Source: Deltaproteobacteria bacterium
Lineage (GTDB): Bacteria > Myxococcota_A > Polyangia > GCA-2747355
Direction of reading: 5' to 3'
Length of the DNA stretch: 64,000 bases
NCBI GenBank assembly: GCA_020633415.1
Contig: JACKDQ010000004.1
Coordinates: 248,001 to 312,000, forward strand
Position numbers and translations under genes: made by a program. Below are positions 60,386-64,000 of the stretch, piece after piece (position 1 is the stretch's first letter; each line of letters starts with the position of its first letter). The notes under the pieces are model-generated. The model did not search any database. It saw only the letters and a list, made by a program, of their open reading frames with translations, and had not been told where the DNA came from.

Positions 60386-62671
60386 CTAGATCGCCTGGGC
60401 CTTCTTGCGCTGAATCGCCTGCCAGACGCGCTCGGCGGTCGCCGGAGTCTCGTTGACGACGGTTCCGATCGCGTCGCTGATCGCGGCGAGTATCGCTGGT
60501 GGCGTACCGATCAGTGCTGGCTCGCCGACACCGCGCGCGCCGTAGGGTCCTTCTGGGTCCTCGCGCTCGACGATCACCGCCTCGATATCAGGCGTGTCGA
60601 CGATCGTCGGAATGATGTAATCGGTAAAGTTTGCGTTGAGCATCTGCCCGTCGCGCGTGATGACCTCTTCCATCAGCGCCATACCCAAACCCTGCATCAC
60701 GCCACCCTCGATCTGTCCCTCGACCTGTTGAGGGTTGATCGCCTTACCCACATCGTGAACAGCGACGATGCGCTTGACGCGGACTTCACCGGTTTCGATA
60801 TCGACCAACACCTCGGCGGCGTGGCTGGCGAACATGTAGGTCAAAAAGGCGCGCGGCGACTTGCCTGTGCCAGCCTCGGGTGCGACCGTTCGCGGTTGGT
60901 AGCAGGACTCGACATCGAGGCTATAGCCGCGCTCGCGGCCGAGGCGCACCGCCTGACCGAGCGGCAGGCAAATCTTCGCGTCCTCTTTGCCGATCGCCAT
61001 GCGGTTGCGAAGCTCAAGGTCGTCCCAGTGCAAGCCGGTGTACGCCGCAGCGATGTCAAGGATTTGGCGTTTGACCTCGCTCGCTGCGAGGCGCACAGCG
61101 TTGCCGGTGAACACGGTTTGGCGCGTTGCCGATGATGACCCCGACTCTGGCGTTAGCAGCGTGTCTGAGGCGATCACGCGCACCTGGTTGAGCGCTAGGC
61201 CCAGCTCGTTAGCTGCGATTTGACCGGCCAAGGTGTGCAGGCCTTGACCGAAGTCCACGCCAGCAGTCAACACTTCGAGCATGCCATCGTCGGCGAAACG
61301 AACGCGCGCTCGCGAGGCGTCGGGGAAGCCATCGCCATAGCCGAGTCCGAAGCAGATACTGCTCACGCCGTATCCACGGCGTAGATAGGGTTTGTTCGTC
61401 TCGTAGTGGCGCTTATCCCAGCCGATGCGCTCGAGCGCCAGCTCCATGCAGTGGAGGGCACCAACGACCGGGATCTTCTGCGTCGTCGTTACGCCTTCGC
61501 CGTCTTGCAGCAAGTTGCGGCGCTTGAGCGCGACCGGGTCGATCTCGAGGCGCTGTGCGAGCTCGAGGATCGCCGTCTCGTAGGCCAACGCCAGCTGACA
61601 GGCGCCGAAGCCGCGCATTGCGCCGGTCGGGTTGTTGTTGGTGAAAACCGCGACGCCATCGCAGGCGATGTTCGGCACACGATAAGGGCCAGTACAGTGA
61701 CTGACTGCCTTTCGCAAGACGGCTGGTCCCGTCGAGGCGTAGGCGCCCTCATCGGATTCGATCTTCACGCGTGCGGCGGTTAGCTGACCATCGCTTGTTG
61801 CTCCAAGGGTGTAGTGCACGCGGATCGGGTGACGCTTATGACGCGCTAGCATCGACTCCTTGCGGCTGTATTCGATGCGAATCGGTCGCTGCAGCTTGAG
61901 CACCGCGAGACCGAGATAGATCTGGATCGAGATATCTTCGCGTCCGCCGAACGCACCCCCGGTCGCTGGCTGGATGATCCGCACGCGCTCCTGTGGCAAG
62001 CCGAGTGCGAGCGCGACCAGACGGCGCTCCTCGTGGATCCACTGACCGGCGGCGTGAATCGTCAGCATGCCGTCTTCTTCGAGGTAAGCGATGCCGGCCT
62101 CGCGATCGAGAAAGGCGTGATCAACGCATTGGGTCTTGAAGGTGCTTTGGATCACCGCGTCGCTCTCTTTGAGCGCGGTATCGGCGTCGCCGGTGCGGAT
62201 CAGTTGGCTTGCTAGGACGTTGCCCTCTGGGTGAATCGGGAAGGCATTTTCCGCCAACGCATCGTCCATCGTGCCGATGATCGGCAGTGGTGTGTAGTCG
62301 ATCTCGATCTCTTCGAGGGCGTTGGCGAGGACCTTGGGGGTAGCCGCGACGACCAGGCCGAGGGCATCGCCGAGAAAGCGTGCGCGCCCGGTTACGAATA
62401 CTTCCTGATCGCGACGGATCAGACCATGACGGTTAGTCCCTTCGATATCCTCGTCGGTGAAGACGGCGATCACCCCGTCGCGGTTTCGCGCCGCATCAAC
62501 GCTGACGCTTTTGACTTCGCAATGCGGGTGGGGGCTGCGGATAACGCCCGCACAAAGCACCTCGGGGCCGGCGAGATCACCACCGAAAGGGGTGTCTCCG
62601 GTAACCTTTCCCGGTGCGTCGACACGTCGCTGGGTTTCGCCGACGATCTTGGGCTTGGTGTGCGGCGACAT
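60386..62671 (-). CDS. Xanthine dehydrogenase-family molybdenum-binding subunit
   Basis: 761 aa catalytic subunit. KVTGDTPFGGDLAGPEVLCA opens it; Moco-contacting PATGGAFGGREDISIQIY, AMRGFGACQLALAYE and the catalytic Glu in ARGVGEPALIGTPPA are present. The N-terminal Q-V-D-H-A-F motif (TQCVDHAFLDREAGIA) is also in place. It differs from CO dehydrogenase (no VAYRCSFR) and the substrate pocket residues are not decisive, so purine, nicotinate or aldehyde oxidation are all possible. ATG at 62671 overlaps the Fe-S subunit stop (TGATG); a TTG lies one codon upstream. Confidence 0.93.
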   Translation of the reverse strand: MSPHTKPKIVGETQRRVDAPGKVTGDTPFGGDLAGPEVLCAGVIRSPHPHCEVKSVSVDAARNRDGVIAVFTDEDIEGTNRHGLIRRDQEVFVTGRARFLGDALGLVVAATPKVLANALEEIEIDYTPLPIIGTMDDALAENAFPIHPEGNVLASQLIRTGDADTALKESDAVIQSTFKTQCVDHAFLDREAGIAYLEEDGMLTIHAAGQWIHEERRLVALALGLPQERVRIIQPATGGAFGGREDISIQIYLGLAVLKLQRPIRIEYSRKESMLARHKRHPIRVHYTLGATSDGQLTAARVKIESDEGAYASTGPAVLRKAVSHCTGPYRVPNIACDGVAVFTNNNPTGAMRGFGACQLALAYETAILELAQRLEIDPVALKRRNLLQDGEGVTTTQKIPVVGALHCMELALERIGWDKRHYETNKPYLRRGYGVSSICFGLGYGDGFPDASRARVRFADDGMLEVLTAGVDFGQGLHTLAGQIAANELGLALNQVRVIASDTLLTPESGSSSATRQTVFTGNAVRLAASEVKRQILDIAAAYTGLHWDDLELRNRMAIGKEDAKICLPLGQAVRLGRERGYSLDVESCYQPRTVAPEAGTGKSPRAFLTYMFASHAAEVLVDIETGEVRVKRIVAVHDVGKAINPQQVEGQIEGGVMQGLGMALMEEVITRDGQMLNANFTDYIIPTIVDTPDIEAVIVEREDPEGPYGARGVGEPALIGTPPAILAAISDAIGTVVNETPATAERVWQAIQRKKAQAI

Positions 62672-63249
62672 CAATCGACACCGGCGTTGGCTTTGTCCTC
62701 GGTGCCGCTCGAGGACGCGTCGAGTACCGCGTCGATGATCTTCGTGTAGCCGGTACAGCGACAGAGGTTACCTTCGAGCGCTTCGCGTACCTGATCTGCC
62801 GTGGGCTGCGGGTTCTCTTCCAGCAGTGCTGCAGCGCTGACGATCAGCCCTGGCGTGCAGTAGCCGCACTGTACGGCCCCGGCGGCGATGAAGCTCTCCT
62901 GGACCGCGTGCAGTCGATCGTCCGCGGCGAGTCCTTCGATCGTCGTCACCTTGCGGCCAGCGACCTGCGGTGCCATCACCAGGCAGGCCGTGACGGGCTT
63001 ACCGTCGAGAAGCACGGTGCAGGAGCCGCACTCACCCTCCAGACACGCGCCCTTTGTTCCGGTGAGGCGCAGACGCTCGCGTAACGTGTCGTAGAGCGAC
63101 TCCTCTGGATCAACAGCGACCTCGACCGGCTTCCCATTGACCGTGAAGCGCAGTGGCCAAGTCGCCTCGGTCTTGCGCACTCGCTCCGCGGTCTTGTCGA
63201 TCGCGGCTTGATCTTGTCGATTGAAGATGTCCAGTTGACGGCGAGTCAT
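62671..63249 (-). CDS. 2Fe-2S subunit of molybdenum hydroxylase
   Basis: 192 aa. The plant-ferredoxin cluster motif is CLEGECGSCTVLLDG with the fourth Cys upstream region LRLTGTKG; the second cluster is CGYCTPG and CRCTGY. The first ~35 residues (RRQLDIFNRQDQAAIDKTAE) are an extra helical extension before the usual start PLRFTVNGKPVEVAV, not typical of this subunit. ATG at 63249, two bases after the FAD subunit stop. Confidence 0.94.
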   Translation of the reverse strand: MTRRQLDIFNRQDQAAIDKTAERVRKTEATWPLRFTVNGKPVEVAVDPEESLYDTLRERLRLTGTKGACLEGECGSCTVLLDGKPVTACLVMAPQVAGRKVTTIEGLAADDRLHAVQESFIAAGAVQCGYCTPGLIVSAAALLEENPQPTADQVREALEGNLCRCTGYTKIIDAVLDASSSGTEDKANAGVD

Positions 63250-63250
63250 C

Positions 63251-64000
63251 TCAACCTCCTTTTGAGTGCAAAAGACGCCACAACAGGCGCTTGGTCAAAG
63301 TGCCCGCCATCTCGCGGCGGTAGGCCGCGCCGGCGCGATGATCATCGATCGGTGAAACGTCCTCGCGGACGATCTGCGCAGCGTCATTGATGGTCGCTCC
63401 GTCGAGACCATGGCTGTTGATGTGATCTTCTGCACGTCTGCAGCGCAACGGCGTTGGTGCAACGCAACCGATGCCGATCGCCACATCGTTGCTCGGCCCG
63501 ATCGAGGCCGCGGCCATCACGACCGAGATCGCTACCGCGTCGCGCTTGCCGATCTTGTAAAACTCACTTCGACGCCCGTGCGGTACCCAGACCGCGCGAA
63601 TCAGTTCGTCGTCAGCGATCGATGTCTTGCCGGGGCCAGTAAAGATGTCTGCCAACGGCAATCGTCGTGATCCACGTGCGGCGCTGAGCAGCTCGACCTC
63701 GGCATTGAGCGCGATCAAGGCGACCGAGACGTCGCCGGCTGGGGAGGCGGTGCCGATTTGTCCACCAACCGTTCCCAAATTGCGGATCTGCGGGCCACCG
63801 ACAGTTGCCGCTGCGTCGGCCAGCGCCTTATGAGCGCAGCTCTCGAGTCGCCGATGGACGGTCGCCGCGCCGATCCGCAAGAAACCGTCTTGCTCCTGGA
63901 GCTCGCCAAGCTCGGCAACCTTGCTCAAGTCAATGAAGTTAGAGACTTGAGTGCGCCCCTTACGGATTCCAACGACGAGGTCGGTTCCGCCCGCGAGCAG
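63251..64000 (-). CDS. FAD-binding subunit of molybdenum hydroxylase (runs off right edge)
   Basis: 249 residues are visible; the start is beyond the window. FAD motifs: LLAGGTDLVVGIRKG at the right end and GGPQIRNLGTVGGQIGTASP. The C-terminal part reads EFYKIGKRDAVAISVVMAAA, typical of CoxM/XdhB-type subunits. It is the first gene of the operon FAD - FeS - Mo - XdhC. No ATG follows the edge before the motif, so the N-terminus is missing, not degraded. Confidence 0.93.
   Translation of the reverse strand: MLAGGTDLVVGIRKGRTQVSNFIDLSKVAELGELQEQDGFLRIGAATVHRRLESCAHKALADAAATVGGPQIRNLGTVGGQIGTASPAGDVSVALIALNAEVELLSAARGSRRLPLADIFTGPGKTSIADDELIRAVWVPHGRRSEFYKIGKRDAVAISVVMAAASIGPSNDVAIGIGCVAPTPLRCRRAEDHINSHGLDGATINDAAQIVREDVSPIDDHRAGAAYRREMAGTLTKRLLWRLLHSKGG

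Overview
The window is a dense, GC-rich (roughly 60-65% by eye) bacterial chromosome segment. The gene content points to a Gram-negative from the Myxococcota/former Deltaproteobacteria side. Indications are many exported lipoproteins with disulfide-rich and 'DNKIDDDGDG'-type motifs, DUF1592/DUF1588/DUF1585 and DUF1552 proteins, FixL/NtrC-type signalling, HEAT and TatT proteins, and a caa3-type oxidase. This placement is an inference from families; no rRNA is present. I see no phage, transposase, integrase, CRISPR array or plasmid gene.

Layout. (1) 1-7452, minus strand: a housekeeping block ispE - tRNA-Gln - prs - rplY - pth, then rpsF - rpsR - rplI - dnaB - deoC - deoB (deoB cut by the left edge). 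The tRNA-Gln unit is unusually readable: a TTGACA-17-TATATA promoter, the tRNA, two near-identical hairpins, then an intrinsic terminator. DeoC carries an N-terminal amphipathic helix plus a four-Cys motif that resembles a microcompartment targeting peptide.
(2) 7529-10493, minus: a zinc alcohol dehydrogenase, a small c-type cytochrome and NnrS. (3) 10714-24358, plus: an oxygen/redox-response island. It holds a lone receiver, an NtrC-type sigma54 activator, a FixL-like PAS histidine kinase that keeps the heme-ligand His, and a caa3 oxidase operon (small membrane protein, Sco, CoxB with fused cytochrome c, A2-type CoxA, CoxC, CoxD). HemN, a cation efflux protein, UspA (behind a good sigma54 promoter match), two CBS proteins and a thioredoxin-fold protein follow.
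(4) 24419-32328: mixed metabolism and envelope genes (CDP-alcohol phosphotransferase, M19 dipeptidase-like protein, quinone-oxidoreductase-like protein, GGQ rescue factor, acyl-CoA dehydrogenase, beta-solenoid-like protein, lipoproteins). (5) 32540-43007: lipoproteins, a solitary TatT protein, a HEAT-repeat protein, and a tightly overlapping four-gene operon of outer-membrane-like protein - ECF sigma - zinc/FecR/PEGA/TPR anti-sigma - lipoprotein.
(6) 43068-47445: an MBL-fold protein and a compact signalling operon of CheY-like receiver, an unusual protein with four MshEN-type c-di-GMP motifs fused to CheX, and a PAS-PAS-HPt-CheA-like kinase. (7) 47450-51678: lipoprotein, formylglycine-enzyme-like exported protein, an ABC transporter and an exported methyltransferase. 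(8) 51874-56942: a four-gene DUF1592/DUF1552/cytochrome/outer-membrane operon. (9) 56953-64000, minus: a lipoprotein with four 103-residue repeats, a phosphatidylserine-synthase-like protein, and a molybdenum hydroxylase operon (FAD, 2Fe-2S, Mo subunits and XdhC), cut by the right edge.

The strongest candidates for under-described biology are the MshEN-CheX signalling operon, the FixL-like/NtrC/caa3/sigma54 island, the DeoC with a targeting-like N-terminus, and the DUF1592/DUF1552 export operon. All names rest on motif reading without database searches.
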